The position numbers and the translations under genes are program-made. From Candidatus Hydrogenedentota bacterium (GTDB lineage: Bacteria; Hydrogenedentota; Hydrogenedentia; Hydrogenedentales; JAEUWI01), in contig JACPGE010000092.1 in assembly GCA_016182605.1 (NCBI GenBank), positions 1 through 64,000 of the forward strand: a stretch of DNA of 64,000 nucleotides, given 5' to 3'. Positions 50,739-60,137 of the stretch are shown one piece after another. The notes under the pieces were generated by a model. That model was not told the DNA's origin and did no database searches. It worked only from the letters and a program-made list of their open reading frames with translations. Numbering within the stretch: position 1 is the stretch's first letter; every line of letters starts with the position of its first letter.

Positions 50739-52868
50739 TTATGGTTTCCTTGCTGGTTTGGCCATGCCCAGAAGCGTCGAGAGTGCCAGCCCAAGTATCA
50801 GTGCGTCGCCGAACCAGGAACGGGTCTGTTCTTGCACCAGAGACTTTACGAGCATGCAGCCACGAGGGGGTGGATTCAGAAATTCGTTCAGTTGGGATTG
50901 CGTCAACCCATCGAGAAGCGATCCACCCAGCGCGATGAACTGATCCGTGGTGAGGCCGGGCACGAATGCGGCCGCCTCCGCGTAACTCAGTCTTCCATTC
51001 AGGTCGGTATCGGCCGCAATGAAGCTGGCGTTGAGGGATTGGGCCGCCTGATCAATATTGGGTTCGCCTTCGCCTTCGCCCTCACCTTCGCCCTCACCCT
51101 CACCCTCACCCTCACCCTCGCCCTCACCCTCACCCTCGCCCTCGCCCTCACCCTCACCTTCACCTTCACCTTCGCCCTCGCCGCCTGCGGCGAAGGCGGC
51201 GTTGTCCAGTACGGCTGCCGCACCGGGCAGTACTTCATACATGCGCACTTCCCCACTCACCGTATCGGTCACGGTTGCCTGGAGGGTGGCGTCGGAGGCG
51301 GCGGCGGCGAAGACCCAGAAACTGCCGTTGGCACTGGCGCCGTCCACGATATTGATAATCGCCTCGACATTGCCCGGCTCGTCGAGTTCAAAGACGCCTG
51401 TGCCTTCGCTGATCTTGCTTCCGGCGCCGGCGCCCGTGTTTTCACCGTTCTCCCACGACACGTCTACCCGGAAGCGCCCTTCCATGAGGCAAAGACCGGA
51501 GCCACCCTCCACGCACGCGCCTTTGTCCACAGGGGCCATTGCTTCGATGGGCGCCCCTTGTATGGATTGCTTCGGGCAGGTGGCGAACGCGCCGGTATCG
51601 ATGACCGCAAGTGCGGGGCTTCCCAGATTGTTCGTATACGTTTTTCTGGAGTTTTCCTGGGTGTCGGTCACCGTCAAGGTGTAGGCGGCATTGGTGGTTG
51701 CAGCGGCGAAGATCCAATAGTTCGAATTGGTTCCACAGCCGTTGAGCACCTTTACGAGCATTTCCCAGTTGTCCGGGGCAAAAAAGTAGAAGAGGCCAGT
51801 GTCCTCATCGAGGAGCTGTCCGGTTCCCATTCCGGAGATATCGCCCGGGTTCGGTGTAAATTCGTTGCCGGCGAAGTCCGTCCATTCGACCTCGACTTTG
51901 AAGCGGCCCTTGTTCAGACAGAGTGTGTAGTCGCCCGGCGTGCATCCGTTCGCGCCTTCACACACGTCGCCAATGCCGTTGGAATCGGCGTCGTCCTGAT
52001 CGACATTCGAAGCCGCCGGGCAATTGTCGCAAAAGTCCGGCAGGCCGTCTCCATCGAGATCGGCGAAATCCGCCGGGCGCGCGGGCACATGAACTTGTAT
52101 GATGCCGGATTGAAAGTCGCTGAATCCGCGCCCGCAGATAGAGACTTCGGGAGTGCGATCGAAAAAAATATCGCTGAAGAAATTGGGCGTGGTGGGCGGA
52201 ATCGTGGCGCCCGAGTTGAGCGCGATGCTCTCCTCAAGTTGCAGGCGGTGCGGGTCTGGGTTGGTGAAGGAGAACGGAAAACTCAGGAAGAGCGAGGAAC
52301 TCACATCCAGGCTTCGGAAGGTGAAGGGGCCGCCCGTGCGTACGAAGAAGGCCGTCGCATTGACCGGCAGCGTGCCATTGAAGAAGCCGCCGTGTTCGTC
52401 CACTTGAAGGATATTGCCCACGCCCTGCGTCTGGGCGCCGCCAACCGGCGTCTGGATTTCGACGTTCCACTGGGTTGGGGCGCCATCAATCATCACCGTG
52501 ATGGGTGCTATCGACTGGAGACTGAGCGCGACGATTTCAATGGGCACCATCGCCGGCACGTTCGGGCCCGGGATCGTCACGCCGGTCACGCGGCGGATGA
52601 CGGTGTCGGTCGAGCCGAGGTTTTCCCCCATCGTGGGGGCGAGTCCGGGATTGTCGCTGAGCGGCAGCCCGATCAACGATATGTCTCCAACAAACACGTC
52701 CGAGCCGGGGCCAAAGAAATCCGCCGGCAGAATCGCGTTGAATCGAGAGAGCGCGTCGTCGCCGCCAATGGTGGCAAAGAGATCGGAACCTGCGGGCACC
52801 TCGATCTGGGCCCCGGCGTTCGAAACGGCAATGGCGATGGCCAAGAGAGCTGCGATGCTATATTTCAT
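50739..52868 (-). CDS. Secreted multidomain protein with TSP3, Gly-Glu linker, EF-hand and C-terminal anchor
   Basis: 709 residues from ATG 52868, opening with a signal peptide (MKYSIAALLAIAIAVSNAGA). A beta-rich first third is followed by a thrombospondin type 3 calcium-binding segment (DLDGDGLPDFCDNCP and DADSNGIGDVC), two related beta domains with CLNKGRFKVEV and CLMEGRFRVDV, a linker of about 20 Gly-Glu repeats, an EF-hand loop (DTDLNGRLSYAE), and a C-terminus with a cysteine, a hydrophobic helix (ALILGLALSTLLGM) and basic residues, as in sorting tails. It is probably a calcium-stabilised surface protein. The two internal domains are tandem duplicates. Confidence 0.8.
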   Translation of the reverse strand: MKYSIAALLAIAIAVSNAGAQIEVPAGSDLFATIGGDDALSRFNAILPADFFGPGSDVFVGDISLIGLPLSDNPGLAPTMGENLGSTDTVIRRVTGVTIPGPNVPAMVPIEIVALSLQSIAPITVMIDGAPTQWNVEIQTPVGGAQTQGVGNILQVDEHGGFFNGTLPVNATAFFVRTGGPFTFRSLDVSSSLFLSFPFSFTNPDPHRLQLEESIALNSGATIPPTTPNFFSDIFFDRTPEVSICGRGFSDFQSGIIQVHVPARPADFADLDGDGLPDFCDNCPAASNVDQDDADSNGIGDVCEGANGCTPGDYTLCLNKGRFKVEVEWTDFAGNEFTPNPGDISGMGTGQLLDEDTGLFYFFAPDNWEMLVKVLNGCGTNSNYWIFAAATTNAAYTLTVTDTQENSRKTYTNNLGSPALAVIDTGAFATCPKQSIQGAPIEAMAPVDKGACVEGGSGLCLMEGRFRVDVSWENGENTGAGAGSKISEGTGVFELDEPGNVEAIINIVDGASANGSFWVFAAAASDATLQATVTDTVSGEVRMYEVLPGAAAVLDNAAFAAGGEGEGEGEGEGEGEGEGEGEGEGEGEGEGEGEGEGEGEGEPNIDQAAQSLNASFIAADTDLNGRLSYAEAAAFVPGLTTDQFIALGGSLLDGLTQSQLNEFLNPPPRGCMLVKSLVQEQTRSWFGDALILGLALSTLLGMAKPARKP
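51063..51182 (-). repeat. Hexanucleotide microsatellite coding for Gly-Glu
   Basis: About 20 tandem copies of a GGTGAG/GGCGAG/GGCGAA-type hexamer, all in frame and differing only at the wobble position. It encodes a flexible acidic linker and could change length by slippage without a frameshift. Confidence 0.9.
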
Positions 52869-52949
52869 GACGAGCGATCCTTCCAGTGCATAGTGATATC
52901 CCGCATATTTCACCACTTCAAGGCTTTCTTACAACACGCTCCTCTTGAG

Positions 52950-53104
52950 ACGTGGTGAAATATGCTCGGCGTGACAATGGTGCTGGCGTTCAACCGGGAG
53001 GCTAAATCACGGGCTGTCTGACGATACCGCCGTGCTTGTAGTGGCCATTGTGGGTCCAAAAAGGAGTTACGGAACAAACGCATGGAGCCCATGATTTATC
53101 CAGG
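52950..53104 (+). repeat. Fold-back dispersed repeat R1, copy 2
   Basis: Second copy of the element at 17-171, same orientation. Its arms at 53004-53015 and 53086-53097 pair with one mismatch. It lies in the 406-base interval 52869-53274 between divergent genes, which holds no gene. Confidence 0.75.
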
Positions 53105-53274
53105 ATAGCAGTATGAAGTAGTGGCACGAAATGGTCAACGGTAAAAAATGAGAAAAATGCCATCTCTCCCTGCGATGTTGCGCCGCCCCGGGAATCGGAT
53201 TGGAGCGGAGACACGCGGATCTTCGGAACGGTGCGATGGTGAAACTGGAGCTCGGGCTGTGCTAGCGTTTGCGC

Positions 53275-53847
53275 ATGGCGAAAAGTACTTCGAAAGCATC
53301 CCCTCTCCCCCACGTTGCGTTCCTGCGGGGCATCAACGTGGGAGGAAAGCACAAAGTGAAGATGGAAGATCTGAAGCGGGTCTTCCAGGGATTGGGTTAT
53401 CCGGAGGTAAAGACGCTGCTGGCGAGCGGGAATGTGGTGTTCTCAGCGCCGGCCAAGACGGGTTTGGTGCTTGCTGAATCGATCGAGCGCGCGTTGGAAG
53501 AGGCATTCGGGTTCAAGATGGGTGTGGTGTTGCGCACGATTCCGGAGATAAAGACCCTCGTCGACGCCAACCCCTTCAAGGGGGTGAAGGTGACGCCGCA
53601 GACCCGGCTGTATGTCACGTTCCTTACGCAGGCCCCCAAGGCGTCTTTCAAACTGCCCTACGCCTCACCGGACGAGAATTTCCGGATCCTGCGCGCGGTG
53701 GGCAGGGATCTGTGCAGCGTGCTCACGGTATCGGAGACGGGGCGCACCGTGGACCTGATGAAGGTGCTCGACCAGGAATTCGGGAAGACCGTGACCACGC
53801 GCAATTGGAACACCGTGGAGAAGGTGCTCAAGAGCGCGCAACCCTGA
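53275..53847 (+). CDS. DUF1697 family protein
   Basis: 190 residues from ATG 53275. It has the family opening HVAFLRGINVGGKHKVKMEDL and TLLASGNVVF, then LYVTFL and the terminal TTRNWNTVEKV. DUF1697 proteins are common, soluble and of unknown function. Convergent with the exported protein at 53888. Confidence 0.9.
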   Translation: MAKSTSKASPLPHVAFLRGINVGGKHKVKMEDLKRVFQGLGYPEVKTLLASGNVVFSAPAKTGLVLAESIERALEEAFGFKMGVVLRTIPEIKTLVDANPFKGVKVTPQTRLYVTFLTQAPKASFKLPYASPDENFRILRAVGRDLCSVLTVSETGRTVDLMKVLDQEFGKTVTTRNWNTVEKVLKSAQP

Positions 53848-53887
53848 AGACTTTGGCGCCGGGCAGGTCTCTCCTCGTGCTGGCGGC

Positions 53888-54400
53888 TCAGGGCGTGGCG
53901 GGTTTTGTCTTCTTCTTGGGTGCAGCGGGAGGCGCGGGCGCATCAACTGCTTTTTCCGGAGCGGCCTCCTTGATTTCGCTGAGGATGGCCGTCTTGCCAT
54001 TGAATATGTCGCCTTTGGCTTGAACGGTTTTTCCGTCAAGTTTTGCCGCAGCCTCTTGGGGACCATCGACTTTCAATTCGACGCCGGCCAGGGCGGGTAT
54101 GGGCTCGCCTTTGAGGTTCTTGGCTTCCGTGACGATGAAGAAGGTCTGCGTTTGCTCCTTCCCCTTCACATGCTGTTTCTTCACGGCTATGGCGCCGCTC
54201 AACTCCGCGGACTGCATCCGGATCCCATCCCACGTGCGATCCTTGTGAACCATTCTGGTCTTCACTTTCACCGCGGGGGTACTCGGCGCTGCGATCCGCG
54301 CCGGAGCGGTGGTGCGTTTTGGGGGTGTATTCGCATCCTCGGCCAGGGCATGGCCGGTCAGGGCGAGTGCAAGAATGGCGGCGAGGAAACTTCGAGTCAT
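53888..54400 (-). CDS. Small exported protein of unknown function
   Basis: 170 residues from ATG 54400 with GGAG eleven bases upstream. Signal peptide MTRSFLAAILALALTGHALA, a Pro/Thr/Ala-rich stretch, a central beta-like segment (KEQTQTFFIVTEAKNLKGEP), and an Ala/Pro/Lys tail. I do not recognise a family. The mature protein is basic and probably periplasmic. Confidence 0.65.
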   Translation of the reverse strand: MTRSFLAAILALALTGHALAEDANTPPKRTTAPARIAAPSTPAVKVKTRMVHKDRTWDGIRMQSAELSGAIAVKKQHVKGKEQTQTFFIVTEAKNLKGEPIPALAGVELKVDGPQEAAAKLDGKTVQAKGDIFNGKTAILSEIKEAAPEKAVDAPAPPAAPKKKTKPATP

Positions 54401-54591
54401 GGGATTGTTCACTCCAGTGAGCTTGCTGCGCGTCGCGTAATGCTGGTGACAGCCCAGTGTGCGCCTCATTCAGCCTAATCGGGATCGGCGCCTATGTCAA
54501 GCATTTGCCGTGCGATGTCATGGGCGTTGCCGCACGGCCGGGGCGTGTGGAAATGGGCGGCAGCGGCGGAGCGGTGCTATACTTCGCGCGT

Positions 54592-55158
54592 ATGGAAAGT
54601 AAATCCCCGAAAGCGATGCGGCGTCAGCTCTTGCTGCGCCTCTATGAAAACTACATGCGGAACCCGATGGAACTGCTGACTCCGGGCGATCTGTATGCGG
54701 TGGGCTTCAGCCGGGAAGACCTGCTGCTGAACATGCACTATCTGGGCGATCGGCGGCTGGTGGAACTGATGCATGGCCCCATTTCACCCTTCTTTACGAG
54801 CGCGCGGATTACGGCGGACGGTATCGATCTGGTGGAGCGCCCCTTTGAGTTTGGGCTGCGCTTTCCGCCCGACCCCGATTTGGCGCATCCCGGCGTGGCG
54901 GAATTGCCCCGCCTCTTGGAGCGCCTGGTGGACGAAGTGGAGTTTTGTCCGCTGAACGGGGAGCGGCGCCGGGCCTTGCAGCGGGATGTGAATTACGTGC
55001 GCGACGAGATCGCGCGGCCCATGGCGGCGTGGCGGCGGCCGGTGATTTTGGCGGTGCTGGGCTGGATGGAGGAGGCGGTTCAGGGAGTGGAAGAAGGGCT
55101 GCCCAGCCTGGAGCGAATCCGCGCGATACTGGCCGCGCCGGGGGATCTCAATCGCTAG
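54592..55158 (+). CDS. Hypothetical protein, possibly winged-helix
   Basis: 188 residues from ATG 54592. The first 90 residues (MRRQLLLRLYENYMRNP ... LTPGDLYAVGFSREDLLLNMHYLGDRRLVEL ... ITADGIDLVE) have the helix and wing pattern of winged-helix proteins; the rest is helical with a tryptophan-rich stretch. It overlaps the convergent HDOD gene by eleven bases. No ligand or partner can be named. Confidence 0.6.
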   Translation: MESKSPKAMRRQLLLRLYENYMRNPMELLTPGDLYAVGFSREDLLLNMHYLGDRRLVELMHGPISPFFTSARITADGIDLVERPFEFGLRFPPDPDLAHPGVAELPRLLERLVDEVEFCPLNGERRRALQRDVNYVRDEIARPMAAWRRPVILAVLGWMEEAVQGVEEGLPSLERIRAILAAPGDLNR

Positions 55159-56008
55159 CGAGCATGCCGAGCAGTTCGTCGATGCGGTCGCGCTCTTTCA
55201 CGAGGGCGTCGACGACCGTGGCGAGTTGTTCGCCGGTCAGGCCGGTGTTTCTTGCCATGGCCTGCAGCATGCCGGCGCCCGAGCCGGTTTCCCGTTCGCC
55301 GAGCTGGGCGGCGTAGGCGATTTCATTGGCCAAGGCGATGAGCTGCGTGAGGCTGGGGTCGATGGTGGCGCTTTGCGGCGCGTGGTGACATCGGATGGCC
55401 TCCACGACGGATTCGGGGAGGTGCCAGTGTTCGGCGAGCACGCCGCCGACCTGGGTGTGGTTGAATCCGAATTCGGTTTCTTCCGCGGCGCAGGACGAGG
55501 CCTCGCCCGCGGCGGCGGCATTGTAGGCGGCGATGAAGGCGTCGTGAAAGAGGACGTCCAGGGCCACCTTGCCGATGTCGTGCAGGAGGCCGGCCTCGAA
55601 GGTGCCTTCCAGGTCATAGTCCAGGTGCTTGGCACACATCTCCGCGGCAAAGGCGGTGCCCAGGGCGTGACGCCACAGGGCGCTGCGGTAGTGGGAGTTG
55701 CCCGGCGTGCGCAGGGCCTTGAACGCGGTGGCTGCGAGGGTGAGATTGCGCACTTCGAGGAAACCGAGCACGACGATGGCTTGGGTCACGGTGCGGATCT
55801 GGCGGTAAAAGCCGTAATACGGTGAGTTGACAAGCTTGAGAATGGTTGCGGAGAGGGTTTGATCCGCGGCAATATGCTGTCCCAGATCGATGGCCGAGGC
55901 ATCGGGGTCGGCTGCGGTGGCGAGGATTTTGCCCAGTACGGAGGGCAGGGTGGGAAGCTCCTGGATCTTCTGGATGGTATATTCGAGGTTCAGGGCTTTG
56001 GGGGGCAT
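55148..56008 (-). CDS. HDOD domain protein
   Basis: 286 residues from ATG 56008. It opens with IQELPTLPSVLGKILATAADPDASAIDLG and continues through LSATILKLVNSPYYGF, the hallmark of HDOD domains, which are HD-domain relatives that usually lack catalysis and act in signalling. HDIGKVALD and LLHDIG keep some HD residues. It fits the cyclic-di-GMP theme of the neighbouring GGDEF genes, but a direct link is not shown. Confidence 0.9.
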   Translation of the reverse strand: MPPKALNLEYTIQKIQELPTLPSVLGKILATAADPDASAIDLGQHIAADQTLSATILKLVNSPYYGFYRQIRTVTQAIVVLGFLEVRNLTLAATAFKALRTPGNSHYRSALWRHALGTAFAAEMCAKHLDYDLEGTFEAGLLHDIGKVALDVLFHDAFIAAYNAAAAGEASSCAAEETEFGFNHTQVGGVLAEHWHLPESVVEAIRCHHAPQSATIDPSLTQLIALANEIAYAAQLGERETGSGAGMLQAMARNTGLTGEQLATVVDALVKERDRIDELLGMLASD

Positions 56009-56114
56009 GAAACTTCTCCGCCACAGGTTTAGGAGAGGCCATTCTACGGTACGGCCACGTAGAGCGCAAGAAAAACACGCCCGCACGCACCTTGGGCCCG
56101 AAAGGAAATGATAG

Positions 56115-56594
56115 ATGACACAGGAAACGGCCCTGCCGGCGGTGGGCCAGGTGGCCCCGGCATTTGCACTGCGAGCCCACACATCGGTGGAGGTCGCGCT
56201 TTCGGACCTGAAAGGAAAGCGGGTGGTGCTGTATTTCTATCCGAAGGACGCCACGCCAGGTTGCACGGTGGAGGCCCAGGAGTTCCGGGATCGTCAGGCG
56301 GCCTTTGAAGCCGCGAACACGGTGGTGATCGGGGTCAGCCCGGACTCGGTGGCATCGCACTGCAGGTTCGTGGAGAAGCAGGGGTTGAATTTTTTGTTGC
56401 TTGCGGACACGGAGCAGGCCGCGGCCCGCGCCTATGGCGTGTGGGGGGAGAAGAGCATGTATGGGCGGAAATACATGGGCGTGCGGCGCGCGACGTTTCT
56501 CATCGACGAGGACGGCGCGATCGCGGCGGTTTGGCCCAAGGCGCAGGCCAAAGGGCACGCGGCGGAGGTGCTGGAAACCCTCGCCCGGATCTGA
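56115..56594 (+). CDS. bcp: Bcp/PrxQ-type peroxiredoxin
   Basis: 159 residues. The peroxidatic site is YPKDATPGCTVEAQEFRD with C50; the usual resolving cysteine five residues later is Q55, so it acts as a one-cysteine enzyme or uses another partner. C-terminal signature YMGVRRATFLIDEDGAI. It reduces hydroperoxides in the cytoplasm. AAAGGAAATGATAG precedes ATG 56115. Confidence 0.93.
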   Translation: MTQETALPAVGQVAPAFALRAHTSVEVALSDLKGKRVVLYFYPKDATPGCTVEAQEFRDRQAAFEAANTVVIGVSPDSVASHCRFVEKQGLNFLLLADTEQAAARAYGVWGEKSMYGRKYMGVRRATFLIDEDGAIAAVWPKAQAKGHAAEVLETLARI

Positions 56595-57149
56595 TCAGGA
56601 CGGGGAGGGCGCCGTTTCGCGTTTGTGTTCCGGCTTGAGGTGCTGGAGGCGGGCGCGGAAAAACGAATCCTGTACGGCCGAAAGGCTGCGTGGCGGGAAG
56701 TTGCTCGCTTTCACGATGCCCTCGTAGATGGTCCAGCGGTTCTGGTTTTCACTGTAGACCACCAAGGCATTGCGGTCGCGTTCCCGCTTGTTGGTGGCCT
56801 TGGCGTAGGTGCTGCCGGTTTGCAGGGCGATCATGCCCGAGGCCATCTCGGAGGCGTGACCCGCGTCGAGCAGCCCCACCACGAGAGCGCGGCGCGCGGC
56901 GCGCTGGCGGATGGCCTGGCGGATGGCTTCGCTGCCGGCAGTGACGCCGTCCTGATTGACGGGGACGTAGTCCCGGTCTTCCTGGGCGACGGCGGTTTCG
57001 ATGCCTTCAGCAAGCGTTTGAAGCGCCGCGGCGGGCAATTCGGAGTAGTCCGGCGCAAGGCGCATGAAGGGGATGGAGGTGGAGGCGCAGCCCGCGAAGA
57101 GCAGCATGGCGGTTGCGATCGTGGCGGCGGCGCGCATGGCGCAGTTCAT
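56595..57149 (-). CDS. Small lipoprotein of unknown function
   Basis: 184 residues from ATG 57149, which overlaps the GGDEF gene's stop (ATGA). N-terminus has a lipobox (LLFAGC), so it is probably lipid-anchored. The body has NALVVYSENQNRWTIYEGIV and a helix-rich first half. I do not recognise a family. A start at 57161 is also possible. Its coupling to the diguanylate cyclase may mean a linked role. Confidence 0.65.
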   Translation of the reverse strand: MNCAMRAAATIATAMLLFAGCASTSIPFMRLAPDYSELPAAALQTLAEGIETAVAQEDRDYVPVNQDGVTAGSEAIRQAIRQRAARRALVVGLLDAGHASEMASGMIALQTGSTYAKATNKRERDRNALVVYSENQNRWTIYEGIVKASNFPPRSLSAVQDSFFRARLQHLKPEHKRETAPSPS

Positions 57150-58765
57150 GTGGTTTGACATATGACGCGGTTTTTCCCCTGCCGTTTCGCCTCGTAGAGG
57201 GCGTTGTCGGCGGCTTTGATGAGTTCGTCCACACTTTGCATGACGGCGTGATCGAGGATGCCCACGCCGATGGATACGGTAACGGTAACTTTGGCGGGAA
57301 CATCGCGGAAGGGCCGCCCCGACACCATTTCCCGGATGCGCTCGCCCTCGACGAGGGCGCCGGCAACGCCGGTCTGCGGGAGAATGACGGCGAATTCTTC
57401 GCCGCCGTAGCGGGCAATCAGATCGCTCTTCCGCACGAGATGGGCGCTGCGCTCGGCGAGTTCACGCAGCACGCTGTCGCCGACGAGGTGTCCGTAGGTG
57501 TCGTTGAAGCTCTTGAAATTGTCGATGTCCAGAATGAGGATGGAAAGTGGAACGGCGTAGCGTTTTGCGCGCACGAACTCGCTCTCGATGGCTTCCTTGA
57601 AGTGGCGGTAATTGTAGAGGCCGGTGAGCCCGTCGGTGATGGCAAGCCGTTCCAGGCGCTGGTTCGCGATCTGGATGCTTTCAAAGAGGTGGGCGCGTTC
57701 GAGGGCGTTGGAGGCGGCTTCGGCGACAATTTCGAGGAAGCTGATTTCGCGCAGGGTGAAGTGGCCTTTTTTGCGGAGCGCCCGGAGAAAGAGCGAGCCC
57801 ACGTTCGCGTCAAAGAGCACGATGGGTATGACGAGGAGCGCATCGATCCCCACGGACTTGAGGGCGGCGACAATGGCCGGTGCGGCATTGCGGGAGTTTT
57901 CCCCATTGATCGCCACCTTTTCGCGGGTGCTCATGGCGTGGTTCAACTCGGGGTACTTGGCCAGTTCGATATCGCGATCGTTGATGGTTTCGTCTTCGTG
58001 GCTGGCCAGAACGCTGCCATACTGGTTGTTGGACCAGATGCGGACGACGGAGCAGCGGTCGGATTTCACAATGCTGGCGATCTGCTCGACGAATACGAAG
58101 AGAATGTCGTGGGTGCGGCGTTTTGCGGAGATGGCCTTGAGAATGTTGAGGACGGACGCGAGATCGTCTTTGTCTTGGGCGGCGTTGAGGCTGAACTCGA
58201 AGATGGAGTCGTGCTGGGCCTGGCTCATGAGGCAATTGAGGGCGTGGATGTTGGCCATGGGCTCGGTGGAGGCCTCGGGAAAGAGCGAGGCAGGGTCCCG
58301 GTCCGGCAAGAGTTCGGCGAGGAGCCCATCGACGGTCGCGGGATGGGTGGACCAGAAGCCGGCGGCGGCCTCCCCGGTGGATTGCGGCTGGGGTGCGACA
58401 ACGGCGAGCGAGAGGGTGGACGAGCGGAAGATGAGGCAGGGGCGGTCGTTCCAGGGCGGCGGTGCTTCGATTTGATCGACGCCTGCGTAGGCGCGCGTGA
58501 AGACGCCGCGGCCATCCAGGATGAGCATGGCGGCGACGGACGAGGATTTCAGGATGCTGTCGGGAATGGAGAGGGCGGTTTCTTCATCGGAGAGCATGAG
58601 GCCCGCCTGGGGCTTGAAGTGGCCGATAAACTGGCTCGCCGTGGACGCGAGATGGGCGTAGATACCGGCGCTTTCGATGGGAACCCTGAACGAGGCTGCA
58701 GGTTTGGTTGGTCGCTTGCTTTTGTTCATAGGGCTATTGGGGGCACTCGCGGGATAGTCTTCCAT
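57146..58765 (-). CDS. GAF-GGDEF diguanylate cyclase
   Basis: 539 residues. An N-terminal segment of unknown type (about 25-200), a GAF domain (about 215-360, with DRCSVVRIWSNNQYG), a short coiled coil, and a C-terminal GGDEF domain with DGLTGLYNYRHF, LDIDNFKSFND and RYGGEEF, so active. No membrane segment. The start may be 58765 or the ATG at 58729 (MNKSKRPTK). It makes c-di-GMP in response to a ligand of the GAF domain. Confidence 0.9.
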   Translation of the reverse strand: MEDYPASAPNSPMNKSKRPTKPAASFRVPIESAGIYAHLASTASQFIGHFKPQAGLMLSDEETALSIPDSILKSSSVAAMLILDGRGVFTRAYAGVDQIEAPPPWNDRPCLIFRSSTLSLAVVAPQPQSTGEAAAGFWSTHPATVDGLLAELLPDRDPASLFPEASTEPMANIHALNCLMSQAQHDSIFEFSLNAAQDKDDLASVLNILKAISAKRRTHDILFVFVEQIASIVKSDRCSVVRIWSNNQYGSVLASHEDETINDRDIELAKYPELNHAMSTREKVAINGENSRNAAPAIVAALKSVGIDALLVIPIVLFDANVGSLFLRALRKKGHFTLREISFLEIVAEAASNALERAHLFESIQIANQRLERLAITDGLTGLYNYRHFKEAIESEFVRAKRYAVPLSILILDIDNFKSFNDTYGHLVGDSVLRELAERSAHLVRKSDLIARYGGEEFAVILPQTGVAGALVEGERIREMVSGRPFRDVPAKVTVTVSIGVGILDHAVMQSVDELIKAADNALYEAKRQGKNRVICQTT

Positions 58766-58848
58766 TCATTCCGGCGCGCAAACGGATTGCCGTGTACGGG
58801 CGCGGAGGCATTATACCGATCGATGCGCGGAGGTACAAACCCGGCGGG

Positions 58849-60129
58849 TTATTCCGCGGCAGGCGCGGGCTGGGGCAGTCCCCGGATGAGCCGCTTGTGA
58901 TCCTCGGTGAGCGCGCCGGCGATTTCCACCGGGGTGGAACGGACGACGAGGTCGTAGAGTTCTTCCACGTCTTCCCTGCGCAGGCGCGGACAGCCGTGGG
59001 ACATGTACTGGCCGATGGTTTCGGGGGCGATGGTGCCGTGGATGCCGAGATCGGTGGGCAGGCCGGCCTCCATGGGGATCAGGGGCATCCAGCGGGTGCC
59101 GAGTTCGTTGGCGGGATCGTTGGGGGGCACGGGTCCGGAGCCAGGCTTGAACCAGGTGGGATCTTTTTCCTTGTTGCCGATGTGGTAGGCGCCGAGCGTG
59201 GTTTCGTAGCCGGGCATGCCAAGCCCGGTGTGGTAGCGCTTGAAGAGGCCGTCGTTGTCCACGAGGTAAAGCAGGCAGGTGGAGCGCTCGATAATGATCT
59301 TGAAGTCTTTAGGGGTGTACTTGAGGCGCTGCCCCACATTGAGCGTGGATTCTTCGGTCAGGCCGTTGGCCCGCAGGAGCAGCCCCTGGGTGGTGTTGAG
59401 TTTGATGCCGATGCGGGTCAGGCTGTCCCCTTTCTCGACGGCGTAGAATTTCGATTCCGGCGTCTCTTCCGCGGAGAAAACGAGGGCCACATTGGCCTCG
59501 CCGAAGAGGTCGATCGCGCCGTTCCACGTAGCGCTGCCTTCGGGCGCGTCTTTCAACGCCGCGCGCAGCATGTCGCGGGCTTCGATGCGTTTGTTCTGGC
59601 TGACGGCGTCGCGGGCGAGTTCGAGCAATACGCCGGCGCGGGTGTCGGGCGGGGCAGTCTCGCGCAGGGTGTTGAGCCTCGCGAGGCCCTCTTCGCGTTG
59701 CCCCGAGGCAAGGAGCACGTGCGCCAACTGGAGGGCCATGGCAGGCTGGGCGGGATGCCCGGGGAAGAGTTGTTGCAATTCCTGATAGCGCGCGATGCTT
59801 TCGGCGGTGCGTCCGCGCTGAAAGTCCGTTTCGGCAGCCAGGGCCAGGAGGTCGAAGCGAAGGGGATCGGCGGCGTCCATACGCTGGAGGGCGGCTTCAA
59901 TCAGGGCGCCGGCCTCTTCCCACTTGCCTTCGGCGGTGAGCTTCTTGCCGTCCTCCAGAACCTGGGCGGATTCGGAGGCGGCGGGTGCGGTCCAGGCAGG
60001 AAGGGTGGCGCGGCCCTTGAAGTAGAAGATGCCCAAGGCGGCGCATGCGAGGAGAAGGAGCAGGGCGAGCGCCGGTCTGAGGAGGGGGTTTCCAGGCCGG
60101 GAGCGTTTCGAGAAATAGCGTTTAGTCAT
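58849..60129 (-). CDS. L,D-transpeptidase with TPR and LysM-like domains
   Basis: 426 residues. Membrane anchor (LLRPALALLLLLACAALGIFY), TPR-like helices (about 60-200), a LysM-type domain (YAVEKGDSLTRIGIKLN ... NVGQRLKY), and a C-terminal YkuD domain with IHGT and SHGCPRL, in which C380 is the catalytic cysteine. It forms 3-3 cross-links or attaches proteins to peptidoglycan in the periplasm. The next gene upstream, a Ser/Thr kinase, is nine bases away. Confidence 0.92.
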   Translation of the reverse strand: MTKRYFSKRSRPGNPLLRPALALLLLLACAALGIFYFKGRATLPAWTAPAASESAQVLEDGKKLTAEGKWEEAGALIEAALQRMDAADPLRFDLLALAAETDFQRGRTAESIARYQELQQLFPGHPAQPAMALQLAHVLLASGQREEGLARLNTLRETAPPDTRAGVLLELARDAVSQNKRIEARDMLRAALKDAPEGSATWNGAIDLFGEANVALVFSAEETPESKFYAVEKGDSLTRIGIKLNTTQGLLLRANGLTEESTLNVGQRLKYTPKDFKIIIERSTCLLYLVDNDGLFKRYHTGLGMPGYETTLGAYHIGNKEKDPTWFKPGSGPVPPNDPANELGTRWMPLIPMEAGLPTDLGIHGTIAPETIGQYMSHGCPRLRREDVEELYDLVVRSTPVEIAGALTEDHKRLIRGLPQPAPAAE

Positions 60130-60137
60130 GGGCCCAA

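Noticed and set aside
50514-52958. Long plus-strand frame with Leu/Thr repeats
   Set aside because: The repeats are the reverse complement of the Gly-Glu codons; signal peptide and domains are all on the minus strand.
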